From Hymenobacter setariae (GTDB lineage Bacteria; Bacteroidota; Bacteroidia; Cytophagales; Hymenobacteraceae), in assembly GCF_007713685.1 (NCBI RefSeq), contig NZ_VMRJ01000004.1, positions 283,700 to 347,699 of the forward strand: a stretch of 64,000 bases of DNA, read 5' to 3'. Made by a program: the position numbers and the translations under genes. The notes below the pieces were generated by a model, which saw nothing but the letters and a program-made list of their open reading frames with translations, was not told where the DNA came from and made no database searches. Shown piece by piece: positions 1-8,579 of this stretch; position 1 is the stretch's first letter; each line of letters starts with the position of its first letter.

Positions 1-1
1 T

Positions 2-1498
2 GTGGACGTGCCCGCCGATGGCGAATACACTTTCTACACCTCGTCGGACGATGGCTCGCAATTGTTCATTGGTTCGACGCTGGTCGTGGACAACAACGGG
101 GCCCACGGCCTACAGGAGCGAGCTGGCAAAATTGGCTTGCTTAAGGGCAAGCACGCCTTCACCCTGACTTTCTTCGAGAACGCGGGTGCCCAGTTGCTCA
201 CGGCCAGCTACGCTGGCCCCGGCCTGGCCAAGACCCAGATTCCGGCCGCTGCGCTCTTCCGCACTGGCACCGCCACCACGCTGCCGGCTGCCGGGGCGCT
301 GCGCGCGCCTGAAAACCCAACCAGCACGACAGCGGGTTTGACCTATCAATACTACGAAGGCACCTGGCTCGAACTGCCCAATTTTGCGGCGCTGACCCCC
401 ACCAAGACGGGCACCACCACTACCCCTACCCTAGACATGCGTAACCGGGACGACGACTTTGCCGTGCGCTACACCGGCTTCGTGGACGTGCCCGCCGATG
501 GCGAATACACTTTCTACACCTCGTCGGACGATGGCTCGCAATTGTTCATTGGTTCGACGCTGGTCGTGGACAACAACGGGGCCCACGGCCTACAGGAGCG
601 AGCTGGCAAAATTGGCTTGCTTAAGGGCAAGCACGCCTTCACCCTGACTTTCTTCGAGAACGCGGGCGCCCAGCTGCTCACAGCTAGTTACGCCGGCCCC
701 GGCTTGGCCAAAACTCAGATTCCGGCTGCCGCGCTCTTCCGCGCTGGCAATAGCACTGGCACCGGTACTACAGCTAGCACTTTTTACCGGGCTATCAACC
801 TGAATGGGCCGGCCCTTACGCTGGATGGTAACGCCTGGGAAGGCCGCACTACCACCAATTTTTGGTATGCTGGCAATACGCACGAAAACCAGGGTGTGGC
901 GCTAGTGCCAGCTACCGACGCCGACCGCGCGCGCATGATTCGCTCGTTTGTGTGGGGCGGGGCGCCGAGCGTCACGCTCAGCGCCGTGCCTACGGGCGAC
1001 TACGACGTGTATGTATACGTGTGGGAAGATAACAACTCCGAGACCTTCAGCATCAAGCTAGACGGCAAACTAGTGCTGAGCAACCACCAAAGCGGCAGCG
1101 CTGGCTCCTGGCAAAAGCTGGGCCCATGGCGGACCACCGTTGCCAATGGCACGCTCACGCTGAGTACGCAAGGTGGCGCCGCCAATCTGTCGGGCCTAGA
1201 GGTATGGCGCGCTGCCACCACCTCCACCCTAGCTAGGCAAGCCACCACAAGCAGCTTGGCCCAGGAAGAAAAGCTGGCCCTCTACCCCAATCCTAGCTCT
1301 TCGCAAGTGTACCTAGGCACCGAGGCCTCGAGCCAAGTAATAGTGCGCGACAGCTACGGCCGCGTGCGCCTAACCCAAGACCAGGCCAACGCCAATACGC
1401 CCCTCGACACGTCGGCCCTACCCAATGGCATTTACACGGTAGAAGCCCGCTCGGCCACGGGGCGCACACTGCGCAATAACCTGGTTGTGGCCCATTAA
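2..1498 (+). CDS. PA14-domain T9SS-secreted protein (5' end outside window)
   Basis: Only the C-terminal 498 residues are visible; the frame is open at the window edge, so the true start lies upstream. Visible order: end of one PA14-like beta-barrel domain (residues 1-88), a complete PA14 copy (about 112-247), a galactose-binding/malectin-like beta-sandwich (about 260-405) and a type IX secretion C-terminal sorting domain (about 425-498; LALYPNPSSS then LPNGIYTVE and a final NNLVVAH). PA14 domains usually bind carbohydrate, so a secreted or cell-surface glycan-binding role is likely. The two PA14 copies are 480 bp apart and identical at DNA level over at least 185 bp, pointing to recent duplication or gene conversion. 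Any catalytic domain would be in the missing part. T9SS cargo call is firm; the function is not. Confidence 0.85.
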   Translation: MDVPADGEYTFYTSSDDGSQLFIGSTLVVDNNGAHGLQERAGKIGLLKGKHAFTLTFFENAGAQLLTASYAGPGLAKTQIPAAALFRTGTATTLPAAGALRAPENPTSTTAGLTYQYYEGTWLELPNFAALTPTKTGTTTTPTLDMRNRDDDFAVRYTGFVDVPADGEYTFYTSSDDGSQLFIGSTLVVDNNGAHGLQERAGKIGLLKGKHAFTLTFFENAGAQLLTASYAGPGLAKTQIPAAALFRAGNSTGTGTTASTFYRAINLNGPALTLDGNAWEGRTTTNFWYAGNTHENQGVALVPATDADRARMIRSFVWGGAPSVTLSAVPTGDYDVYVYVWEDNNSETFSIKLDGKLVLSNHQSGSAGSWQKLGPWRTTVANGTLTLSTQGGAANLSGLEVWRAATTSTLARQATTSSLAQEEKLALYPNPSSSQVYLGTEASSQVIVRDSYGRVRLTQDQANANTPLDTSALPNGIYTVEARSATGRTLRNNLVVAH

Positions 1499-1552
1499 GC
1501 CACGTCCAGACCTGGCCGGCCGACGCAAGCAGAAGCACTACACGAGCGGCCG

Positions 1553-1608
1553 CCAACACCAAGGCCGGTGCTGCCCTAAAACTAGGGTAGCACCGGCCTT
1601 GGTGTTGG
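1553..1608. terminator. Long intergenic hairpin after the PA14 gene
   Basis: A 25-bp stem (one G-T wobble) closes a 6-base loop (AAAACT). No T-run follows on the plus strand, so it is either a Rho-independent-like terminator of weak type or an mRNA 3'-end stabiliser. It separates the T9SS gene from meaB. Confidence 0.6.
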
Positions 1609-1698
1609 GTGGGTATTGCTAACAGCAAGCGTAGCGCCCAGGCCGCGTCCGGTACCAACCGGGCCAATACTTAACCTAGGCGGCGCTATTTTGCGGCC

Positions 1699-2679
1699 GT
1701 GCCTGCTCCTACTCTCACTGCTGCCGACTACGCCCAGGGCCTGGCAGCCGGCCAGCGCGGCGTGCTGGCCCGCGCCATCACCTTGGTCGAAAGCACCTTA
1801 CCCGCTCACCAAGCCCTAGCCCAGCAAGTTTTGCAAACTGTGCTGCCGCGCACCGGTGGCGCCCTGCGCCTCGGTATTACGGGCGTGCCGGGGGTAGGCA
1901 AGAGCACATTTATCGAGGCCCTAGGTCTGTATCTGGTCGAGAAGCTGGGCAAGAAGCTGGCTGTGCTGGCCGTGGACCCCAGCTCGCCGCGGGGCGGCGG
2001 TAGCATTCTGGGCGATAAAACCCGAATGCCGCAGCTCACGGCGCACCCTAGGGCGTTCATTCGGCCATCGCCGGCTAGTGGCAGCCTAGGCGGGGTAGCT
2101 CGCGCCACCCGCGAGGCCCTGCTGCTGTGCGAGGCGGCCGGCTACGATGTCATTTTTGTGGAAACCGTGGGTGTAGGCCAGAGCGAAGTGGCCGTGCACG
2201 GCATGGTCGATTTCTTTCTGCTGCTCATGCTGGCCGGCGCCGGTGACGAGCTACAGGGCGTGAAGCGCGGCATTATGGAAATGGCCGACGCCCTGCTCAT
2301 CACCAAAGCCGACCACGGCAACGAGAAAGCCGCGCGCCGCGCCGCCCGCGACTACGAGGGCGCGCTACACCTGTTTCCGCCCGCCGCCAGTGGCTGGGCC
2401 GTGCCCGTGCGCACCTGCTCGGCCCTCAGCGGCGCGGGCCTGCCCGAGGCCTGGGAGGTCATTGAGCAGTACGCGGCCCACACCCAGGCCAGCGGCTACT
2501 GGCAGCACCGCCGCGCCCAGCAGCAATTGCAGTGGCTCGAAGAAGCTGTGCGCCAGGCGCTCGAAAGCCAGTTCTACGGCCGGGCGGGCGTGCAAAGTGC
2601 CTTGCCTAGCGTGCGCCAGGCCGTGGCCGCGGGGCAATTGACGCCGTGGGCCGCCGCCGAGCAGTTGCTGGCGCACTAG
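1699..2679 (+). CDS. meaB: Methylmalonyl-CoA mutase-associated GTPase MeaB
   Basis: G3E-family GTPase that gates cofactor loading and protects adenosylcobalamin-dependent methylmalonyl-CoA mutase. Walker A GVPGVGKST is at residues 62-70, the VDPSSPRGGGSILGDKTRM region at 92-110, the ETVGVGQSE switch motif at 155-163 and the base-recognition TKAD at 202-205; the 326-residue length is normal for the family. The start is GTG at 1699; a -7-like TATTTTG ends six bases before it, so the mRNA may be leaderless. The mutase subunits are not in this window; an acyl-CoA carboxylase beta subunit (31703-33331) could belong to the same propionate/branched-chain metabolism, but that link is inference. Confidence 0.93.
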   Translation: MPAPTLTAADYAQGLAAGQRGVLARAITLVESTLPAHQALAQQVLQTVLPRTGGALRLGITGVPGVGKSTFIEALGLYLVEKLGKKLAVLAVDPSSPRGGGSILGDKTRMPQLTAHPRAFIRPSPASGSLGGVARATREALLLCEAAGYDVIFVETVGVGQSEVAVHGMVDFFLLLMLAGAGDELQGVKRGIMEMADALLITKADHGNEKAARRAARDYEGALHLFPPAASGWAVPVRTCSALSGAGLPEAWEVIEQYAAHTQASGYWQHRRAQQQLQWLEEAVRQALESQFYGRAGVQSALPSVRQAVAAGQLTPWAAAEQLLAH

Positions 2680-2856
2680 CCGAGCGAGCAGCTGCCTTGG
2701 TAGTCCTGGGCAACTGCCAGCAATAGCGGGCCAAAAGCGTTTTTTACTCAGAGCCCAGGCCTATTAGCTCAACCTTTCCGGGGCTAGCCGTATAGCCAGG
2801 AGCCAGCGCACGGGCGCGGGCTTTTCTTTCTGCGGCTGCGGCCCGGCTAGGTCCTT

Positions 2857-4083
2857 ATGCTAGATACACTCGTAAAAAATGCGCGCCTCGACGGCTACGA
2901 GGATAGCGTAGACATTGGTATTGTGGGCGATACCATTCAGCTGCTGCAAGCCACCATCACGGATGCGGCCCGCACCGTACTGGATGCCAACCACCAATTT
3001 GTGTGCGCCGGGTTCTACGAAACCCACATTCACCTCGACAAGTCCTGCATCCTGGACCGCTGCTCGGTAGAGAAAGGCGGCCAAGAAGAAGCCGCCGAAG
3101 AGTCGAAGAAGGCTAAGCAGGATTTTACCGAGGACGACGTGGTTGCGCGGGCGAGCCAGGTGGTCGAGATGGCCATTAAGAAGGGTACGATGGGGCTGCG
3201 CACGTTCGTTGAAACCGACCCTAGGGCCGGCTTACGCTCGCTGGCAGCCCTCAAGCGGGTGCGCACCACCTACGCCCACGCCCTCGACATCGAGCTGTGC
3301 GCCTTCGCCCAAGAGGGCCTGACCCAGGAAATGGCCACCTATGAGCTGCTGCGACAGGCGTTGCAGCAGGGCGCCGACCTAGTGGGTGGCTGCCCCTATA
3401 CCGACCCGGACCCCGACCGCCACGTGGAGCTGATTTTTGACCTAGCCGAGGAGTTTGGCGTCAACGTAGATTTTCACCTGGATTTTGACCTAGACCCCAC
3501 CCAGTCGGGTATCCCGAAGATTGCCGAAGAAACCCGCCGCCGCGGCTATCAGGGGCGCGTGTCGGTGGGCCACGTCAATAAGCTGAGCGCCATGCCCTCG
3601 ACTCAACGCACCGAGCTGGCACAGCTGCTGCTAGAGGCCGGCATTGCCCTAACGGTGCTGCCGGCCACCGACCTGCTGCTGATGGGCCATGGGCAAGACC
3701 ACCTCGTGCCACGCGGCATGGTGAATGCTAATGAACTGCGGGCCCTGGGCCTGCACACCACCATTGCCAGCAACAACATTCTCAACGCCTTCACGCCCTA
3801 CGGCGATGCCTCGCTGGTACGCATGGCCAACCTCTACGCCAACGTGGCCCAGCTGGCCACCGACGAGGCCATCCGGGCGGCCTACGAGATGGTGACCACC
3901 GAGGCCGCTCGGCTGCTGGGCCAGCAAGCCCGCCTGCGGGTGGGCGGCCCGGCCACCTTTGTGCTGCTTGAGGCAGCTAGCGCCGTTGACGCTATCCGCA
4001 CCGTGGCGCAGCCGCTGCTGGGCTACAAAAACGGGCGCCCCACGTTTACCAATTCGCCCGCCATCCTCCATTCGCCTGCCTAG
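2857..4083 (+). CDS. Amidohydrolase, cytosine deaminase-like
   Basis: Metal-dependent amidohydrolase (TIM barrel) related to CodA-type cytosine deaminases. The first metal motif HIHLDK (H57, H59), the barrel histidines H207 (in FHLDFDLD) and H239 (in VGHVNKLS) are present. In the segment that carries the metal/catalytic Asp in E. coli cytosine deaminase (GHDDVFDPW) this protein has ASNNILNAF, so that Asp is Asn306; the catalytic Glu of the HCDEIDD motif is also not matched (HLDFDLD). It may therefore use another chemistry or be inactive. Its stop is 8 bp before the zinc deaminase gene, so the two are almost certainly one operon acting on a nucleobase or similar amide. Substrate unknown. Confidence 0.8.
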   Translation: MLDTLVKNARLDGYEDSVDIGIVGDTIQLLQATITDAARTVLDANHQFVCAGFYETHIHLDKSCILDRCSVEKGGQEEAAEESKKAKQDFTEDDVVARASQVVEMAIKKGTMGLRTFVETDPRAGLRSLAALKRVRTTYAHALDIELCAFAQEGLTQEMATYELLRQALQQGADLVGGCPYTDPDPDRHVELIFDLAEEFGVNVDFHLDFDLDPTQSGIPKIAEETRRRGYQGRVSVGHVNKLSAMPSTQRTELAQLLLEAGIALTVLPATDLLLMGHGQDHLVPRGMVNANELRALGLHTTIASNNILNAFTPYGDASLVRMANLYANVAQLATDEAIRAAYEMVTTEAARLLGQQARLRVGGPATFVLLEAASAVDAIRTVAQPLLGYKNGRPTFTNSPAILHSPA

Positions 4084-4091
4084 GTCTTCTC

Positions 4092-4604
4092 ATGCCCCAG
4101 CCCCTCACTCCTACCGACTTACCGTACCTGCGGCGATGCCTCGCCTTGGCCGCCGAAGCCCTGCAAGCAGGCGACGAGCCTTTCGGCTCCATTTTGGTTG
4201 ATGCGCAAGGCCAGGTGCTGGCCGAGGCGCGCAACCAAGTCAATGACCTCAATGCCTTGGCCCACCCCGAGCTGGCCCTGGCGCAGTGGGCGGCCACCCA
4301 CCTAGAATCCGCCGCTCGGGCGGCCACTACCCTCTACACCAGCGGCGAGCACTGCCCTATGTGCGCCGCCGCCCACGGCTGGGTAGGCCTAGGTAAAATA
4401 GTGTACCTGAGCTCGGCCGAGCAGCTCACCAAGTGGCTACAGGAGATAGGGGCGCCGCCCTCACTCGTGCAAATGCTGCCCATCCAGACCGTTGTGCGCG
4501 GGGTTGAGGTGGCGGGGCCAGCCGACGGCGAGCTGTTGCAGGCTATTAAGGACTTGCAGGTGAGTTATCACACCACAGCACTCAACGAACAACGGAGTAA
4601 ATAA
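4092..4604 (+). CDS. Nucleoside/guanine deaminase-like zinc hydrolase
   Basis: 170-residue member of the cytidine/deoxycytidylate deaminase superfamily. The zinc site is visible: H58 and E60 in AHPELA (HPE in place of the commoner HAE) and CPMC with C88 and C91. Overall length and PFGSILVD near the N-terminus resemble guanine deaminases and related nucleobase deaminases rather than tRNA deaminase TadA, but I cannot settle the substrate. It starts 9 bases after the upstream amidohydrolase stop codon and is probably co-transcribed with it, so the pair may handle one pyrimidine or purine base. Confidence 0.83.
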   Translation: MPQPLTPTDLPYLRRCLALAAEALQAGDEPFGSILVDAQGQVLAEARNQVNDLNALAHPELALAQWAATHLESAARAATTLYTSGEHCPMCAAAHGWVGLGKIVYLSSAEQLTKWLQEIGAPPSLVQMLPIQTVVRGVEVAGPADGELLQAIKDLQVSYHTTALNEQRSK

Positions 4605-4656
4605 TTGACTTCTTTACTATTAGCGTGAAGAAGAACCATGGCCCGCGCCTAAACTT

Positions 4657-5142
4657 ATGGCTATCAGCATACTGAACTACCGAGAATGGGAGTTTGAGCT
4701 TGACCGCGAACTCACGCAGCAGATTTATGCCCGCGTGGCCAACAGCGGCGCCGATGCCTGCTCTTGCAACGACTGCAAAAACTACGTGGCTTACCGCGAC
4801 CACGTTTTTCCGCCTGAGTTTACCTCGCTTCTAGCTGCCCTGGGTATCGACTACCGCAAGGAGGTAGAAGTGTTTCGCTATGAGCTACTCCCTAGCGGCC
4901 TGCACCACATCGCGGGCTGGTTTCACTTTAAGGGGCGGGTAGTGGTGGGCCCCGACTATCGAGACCCACTGCCAAAAGGTGGGCATACTATCCACCTAAT
5001 CAGTATTACCGATAACTTTTCCGTCGGCTTTGCCGAAGGCAGTGACCTAACCCATTTCCCGGAGAAGACCGGCTTAGTACAAGTCGAGTTTGAAACGGCT
5101 ATTCCTTGGGTAATTGACAAGTCGTTGGAACCCGGCGATTAA
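4657..5142 (+). CDS. Conserved hypothetical protein with CxCxxCxN motif
   Basis: 161-residue soluble protein I do not recognise. The most distinctive element is ACSCNDCKNY at about residues 34-43, a tight cysteine cluster (CxCxxC) followed by Asn and an Arg nearby, which could bind a metal. The rest is a mixed alpha/beta sequence ending in an acidic tail. No signal peptide and no membrane segment. It lies 52 bp after the deaminase gene and converges on the pectate lyase gene with 8 bp between the two stop codons. Function unknown. Confidence 0.75.
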   Translation: MAISILNYREWEFELDRELTQQIYARVANSGADACSCNDCKNYVAYRDHVFPPEFTSLLAALGIDYRKEVEVFRYELLPSGLHHIAGWFHFKGRVVVGPDYRDPLPKGGHTIHLISITDNFSVGFAEGSDLTHFPEKTGLVQVEFETAIPWVIDKSLEPGD

Positions 5143-5150
5143 GCTAGTGC

Positions 5151-6620
5151 TTACATTTTCGCCAGCTCGCCTAGGTATACTTCCAGCATGGGGTAGCCGC
5201 CCGGCCCCGTTTTGGCGCGGTCGGCGGCGTCCTTCGGGTTAAGCTTATGGGCCGTTTCCCAGGAGTCGGGCATGCCGTCGTGGTCGGTATCGGTGGGAGC
5301 AGGTGCCGCTTTTAGCACGGGCCAAGCGCGTTGCGTAAGCGCGTAGGGCGTGCCGTGGGGGTAGCCGCCGGGCGCGTCGATGAGCCGGCCGGTGCGCAGG
5401 CGCACCTCGCGCACTAGGCGCTGGTCGAGGGTATCGCGGGCGGGGCGGGTAGCGCCGGCGCCGGCCAGCACCAGCGGGTAGGCTTCTTGGGCGGGCTGCG
5501 TAGCCATGGGCCCTAGGTCGAAGGGTACGGGGGCCTGAGCCAGCACCGTGTCGGCGCGGGTGCCTTCGTGCATTTCCACGCCGCGCCAGTTGTGGCGGGT
5601 TATGTCGGCACTAGCTTCTTGGTAGTTGCCGGTGAGGTAAAACTTGCCGTAGGGCAAGGGGTTGGCACCCTTGTCAAGCTTGTAGGGATTGAGCAGGCGG
5701 GTGCGCACGGCGGGCTTGGTGCTGGGGCCGGGCTTGTAGTAGTTGTTGACAATGTTGTAGTTGCCGCCCTCACCAGCATACACGTTGTTCTCGCCCCAGT
5801 CGTAGATAACGTTGTTGCGAAAGTCGCAATTTTCGAAACCCGCCGCATGGGTGTAGCGGCTGCCATTGAAGCGCGGGGTGCGGCTGTTGCAGTGCACAAA
5901 CAGATTGTGGTGCATGCTGGCGTGCTGGCCGCCCCAAATGCCACCGTAGCCGTGGCGCTCGTAGTCAGTGTCACCCTTCTCGAAATGGTACGAGTAGTTG
6001 AGCGGCGGCCCAATGAGGTTCCACTGCAAGGTGGTGCTGTCGCCTTCGTATACCGAAAAGCACTCGTCGGTGCTCCAACTCATCGAGCAGTGGTCGATGA
6101 CGAGCCGGTTGTTGCGCGTGCCACCTAGGGCGTCGTCGCCGCCCGCGCCGTCTACCATACCCTTATTCTGGTTTTTATCGCCCATCCGGAAGCGCAGGAA
6201 GCGGATGATGACATTATCGGCCTTCACCTGCACTGGGTAATCAGCCAGGCAAATGCCACCGCCGGGGGCCGTTTGGCCCGCGATGGTGGTGTTGGCTCGG
6301 TTAAAGGTGAGCGGCGACAGCAAGTGAATGGTACCGGCCACCCGAAACACGATGGTGCGGGCCGGGGCCTTAGCGGCGGGCAGTTGCACGGCGTAGCGCA
6401 GACTGCCGGGCAGGTTGTCATCGCGCAGGTTAGTAATCTCTAGCACCGTAGTGGGCACGGCGGCGGTACCGCGCCCGCCAGTGGTGTAGCGCCCAGCGCC
6501 CTCAGCGCCTGGGAAAGCGAGCAGCCGAGCGCCGGGCGCCGAGGGTGCCGGGCGCACGGCCCAGCCCGCCAGTAGGGTCGCCACAACTAGCGCAGGGCGT
6601 AGGCCTAGGTCAATAAACAT
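5151..6620 (-). CDS. Secreted pectate lyase (PL1-like) with calcium-binding C-terminus
   Basis: Right-handed beta-helix polysaccharide lyase: AFPGAEGAGRYTTGGRG opens the mature protein, followed by TIAGQTAPGGG, VIIRFLRFRMGD, DHCSMSWSTDE and repeated asparagine-rich turns (RNNVIYDWGENN), all typical of pectate lyases cleaving polygalacturonate by beta-elimination. An N-terminal hydrophobic signal segment precedes it, and DTDHDGMPDSWE near the C-terminus is a thrombospondin-3-like calcium loop. I choose the Met at 6620 (489 residues): it starts MFIDLGLRPALVVATLLAG, and a -7-like CATCTTTG on the minus strand overlaps the longer alternative start at 6671. Probably exported for plant polysaccharide breakdown; no T9SS domain is visible. 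Confidence 0.88.
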   Translation of the reverse strand: MFIDLGLRPALVVATLLAGWAVRPAPSAPGARLLAFPGAEGAGRYTTGGRGTAAVPTTVLEITNLRDDNLPGSLRYAVQLPAAKAPARTIVFRVAGTIHLLSPLTFNRANTTIAGQTAPGGGICLADYPVQVKADNVIIRFLRFRMGDKNQNKGMVDGAGGDDALGGTRNNRLVIDHCSMSWSTDECFSVYEGDSTTLQWNLIGPPLNYSYHFEKGDTDYERHGYGGIWGGQHASMHHNLFVHCNSRTPRFNGSRYTHAAGFENCDFRNNVIYDWGENNVYAGEGGNYNIVNNYYKPGPSTKPAVRTRLLNPYKLDKGANPLPYGKFYLTGNYQEASADITRHNWRGVEMHEGTRADTVLAQAPVPFDLGPMATQPAQEAYPLVLAGAGATRPARDTLDQRLVREVRLRTGRLIDAPGGYPHGTPYALTQRAWPVLKAAPAPTDTDHDGMPDSWETAHKLNPKDAADRAKTGPGGYPMLEVYLGELAKM

Positions 6621-6827
6621 CAGTAAAAGTGTAGGGTGGGAAAAGGAAGCCGCCCGGTGGGTGGCTCGCAAAGATGCCCGCCCAACTAGGCTAGCTGCGC
6701 TCCGTGGTGCCTTTTCTTTTGCGCAATCGTTGTCGGCAACGTTGCCAGGCGGGCGCGGGGCAGCGGCCCGCGCCGCCGTATCTTGGCCTTGATTTAGTTT
6801 TTGTTTGCTTTTACCGAGCTGCCAGCT

Positions 6828-8453
6828 ATGCTGTCTTCCCTTATTTCGCTGCGCGCCATGCGCCGAGCCGCCCTAGGCGGTGTTTTTTGTATCACGGCCC
6901 TAGGGGCGCAGGCCCAGCTAGCGCCGGCTCAGCGCTGGCAGCACCTCGACCAGCAGGCCGATGGCGTGCCGGGCATCAGCGCCGACCGCGCTTACCGCGA
7001 GCTGCTGGCCGGCCGCACCCCCACGCCCGTGCTGGTGGCCGTCATTGACTCGGGCATCGACTCGGTGCACACCGATTTGAAAAGCATCTTGTGGCGTAAT
7101 ACCCGCGAAATAGCCGGCAACGGCAAGGACGATGACAAGAACGGCTACGCCGACGACGTGCGCGGCTGGAGCTACCTAGGCGGCAAAGACGGCCGCAACG
7201 TGGACGTCGAAAACCTGGAATCGACCCGCATCTACGCCCAGGGCCGCGCACGCTACGAGGGTAAAAAGCGCGACGACTTCTCCAAGAAAGAGCAGCGCAG
7301 CTTCGACCTCTACGAAACGGCTAAGACAGCCCACCTCCAGGCTCGCACCGAGGCCACAACCACTGTGCAGCGCATTGAGGGCTTACTGGCTCTCATCGGC
7401 CCGGCTGCCGATGCCCTGCGCCAGCGCTCCGGTAGTGCCGCCCTCGATTCGGCGGCCCTGCACCAAGCTGCCCAGGCCCAACCTGCCGTGCCCGGTGCGC
7501 CCCAGCTCTACGCGCTGGTGCACCGCCAGCAGGCCCCCGGGGCCGAGCCCGTGCTAGCCCGCGTGCGCGCCGCCCTGGCTACCACCAAAAGCAAGCTCGA
7601 AACCCAGCTCAACCCCGACTTTAACGGCCGTACCGCGGTGGGCGACGACCCCACCAACCTGAAGCAGCGCGACTACGGCAACGCCGATAGCCAGGGCCCC
7701 GACGCGGGCCACGGCACGCACTGCGCGGGCATTATTGGGGCCGTGCGCACCAATGGCGTGGGCATGGAGGGCGTGGCCGATGCCGTGCGCATCATGAGCG
7801 TGCGGGCCGTGCCCGACGGCGACGAGCGCGACAAAGACATTGCCAACGCCATTCGCTACGCCGTAGACAATGGCGCGCAGATTATCAGCATGAGTTTTGG
7901 CAAAGACTTCTCGCCGCACAAGGTGGCTGTAGACGAAGCTATGCGCTACGCTGACAAAAAAGGCGTGCTGCTGGTGCACGCCGCTGGCAACGACAGCCGC
8001 GACCTCGACGCCAGCCCCAATAACTTCCCATCAAACTCTTACCTCGATGGTAAGACTATTCCGAACCTCATCACGGTGGGTGCGAGTAGCCGCTTCAACA
8101 CCCCCGACCTAGTAGCCGGCTTCTCGAACTACGGCCCGCAGCACGTGGACGTGTTTGCGCCCGGCGTGGCCATCTATTCCACGGTGCCGGGCGGCGGCTA
8201 CGACCTCAAGAGCGGCACTAGCATGGCCTGCCCCGTGGTGGCTGGCATGGCGGCCGTACTCAAGGCCTACTACCCCACCCTCACCGCCACACAACTCAAG
8301 CAATGCATCCTGCAGTCGGCCGTGGTAAATCACACGCAAGTGCGCAAGCCCGGCACCAAGACAATGGTTGACTTCGCCACGCTGTCGCGCACCGGCGGCA
8401 TCGCCAATTTGTATGGCGCGGTGCAGCAGGCGCAGCAGGTAGCAGGCAAGTAG
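6828..8453 (+). CDS. Secreted subtilisin-like serine protease (S8)
   Basis: Subtilase with the full catalytic set: Asp74 in AVIDSGID, His295 in GHGTHCAG, the oxyanion Asn387 in AAGND and Ser465 in SGTSMACP. A signal peptide ends around AQAQ (residue 30). Between the Asp and His blocks is an insertion of about 200 residues, partly charged and helical (KKEQRSFDLYETAKTA), which is larger than in classic subtilisins and may act as a lid or propeptide-like element. The ATG at 6828 is preferred to the TTG at 6801 because it gives a compact signal peptide. There is no C-terminal sorting domain, so it probably stays periplasmic or is exported by Sec only. Confidence 0.9.
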   Translation: MLSSLISLRAMRRAALGGVFCITALGAQAQLAPAQRWQHLDQQADGVPGISADRAYRELLAGRTPTPVLVAVIDSGIDSVHTDLKSILWRNTREIAGNGKDDDKNGYADDVRGWSYLGGKDGRNVDVENLESTRIYAQGRARYEGKKRDDFSKKEQRSFDLYETAKTAHLQARTEATTTVQRIEGLLALIGPAADALRQRSGSAALDSAALHQAAQAQPAVPGAPQLYALVHRQQAPGAEPVLARVRAALATTKSKLETQLNPDFNGRTAVGDDPTNLKQRDYGNADSQGPDAGHGTHCAGIIGAVRTNGVGMEGVADAVRIMSVRAVPDGDERDKDIANAIRYAVDNGAQIISMSFGKDFSPHKVAVDEAMRYADKKGVLLVHAAGNDSRDLDASPNNFPSNSYLDGKTIPNLITVGASSRFNTPDLVAGFSNYGPQHVDVFAPGVAIYSTVPGGGYDLKSGTSMACPVVAGMAAVLKAYYPTLTATQLKQCILQSAVVNHTQVRKPGTKTMVDFATLSRTGGIANLYGAVQQAQQVAGK

Positions 8454-8473
8454 AGCGGCGACGTTTAGAAAGA

Positions 8474-8547
8474 GAAGGGGGTAGGAAGCTGGGAAAGCGG
8501 GAGAGTTATTGTTTAACTCCCGCTTTCCCAGCTTCCTACCCCCCTTC
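8474..8547. terminator. Bidirectional terminator hairpin
   Basis: Near-perfect inverted repeat of about 29 bp arms (one C bulge) around a short AT-rich loop, lying between the convergent subtilase and DUF5916 genes. It should stop transcription from both sides. Confidence 0.7.
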
Positions 8548-8579
8548 CTTATTTGAGCAATGCCTGCCCTACTAGGCCC

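Noticed and set aside
8454..8579. A possible small RNA gene
   Set aside because: The palindrome is explained as a convergent terminator; no promoter seen.
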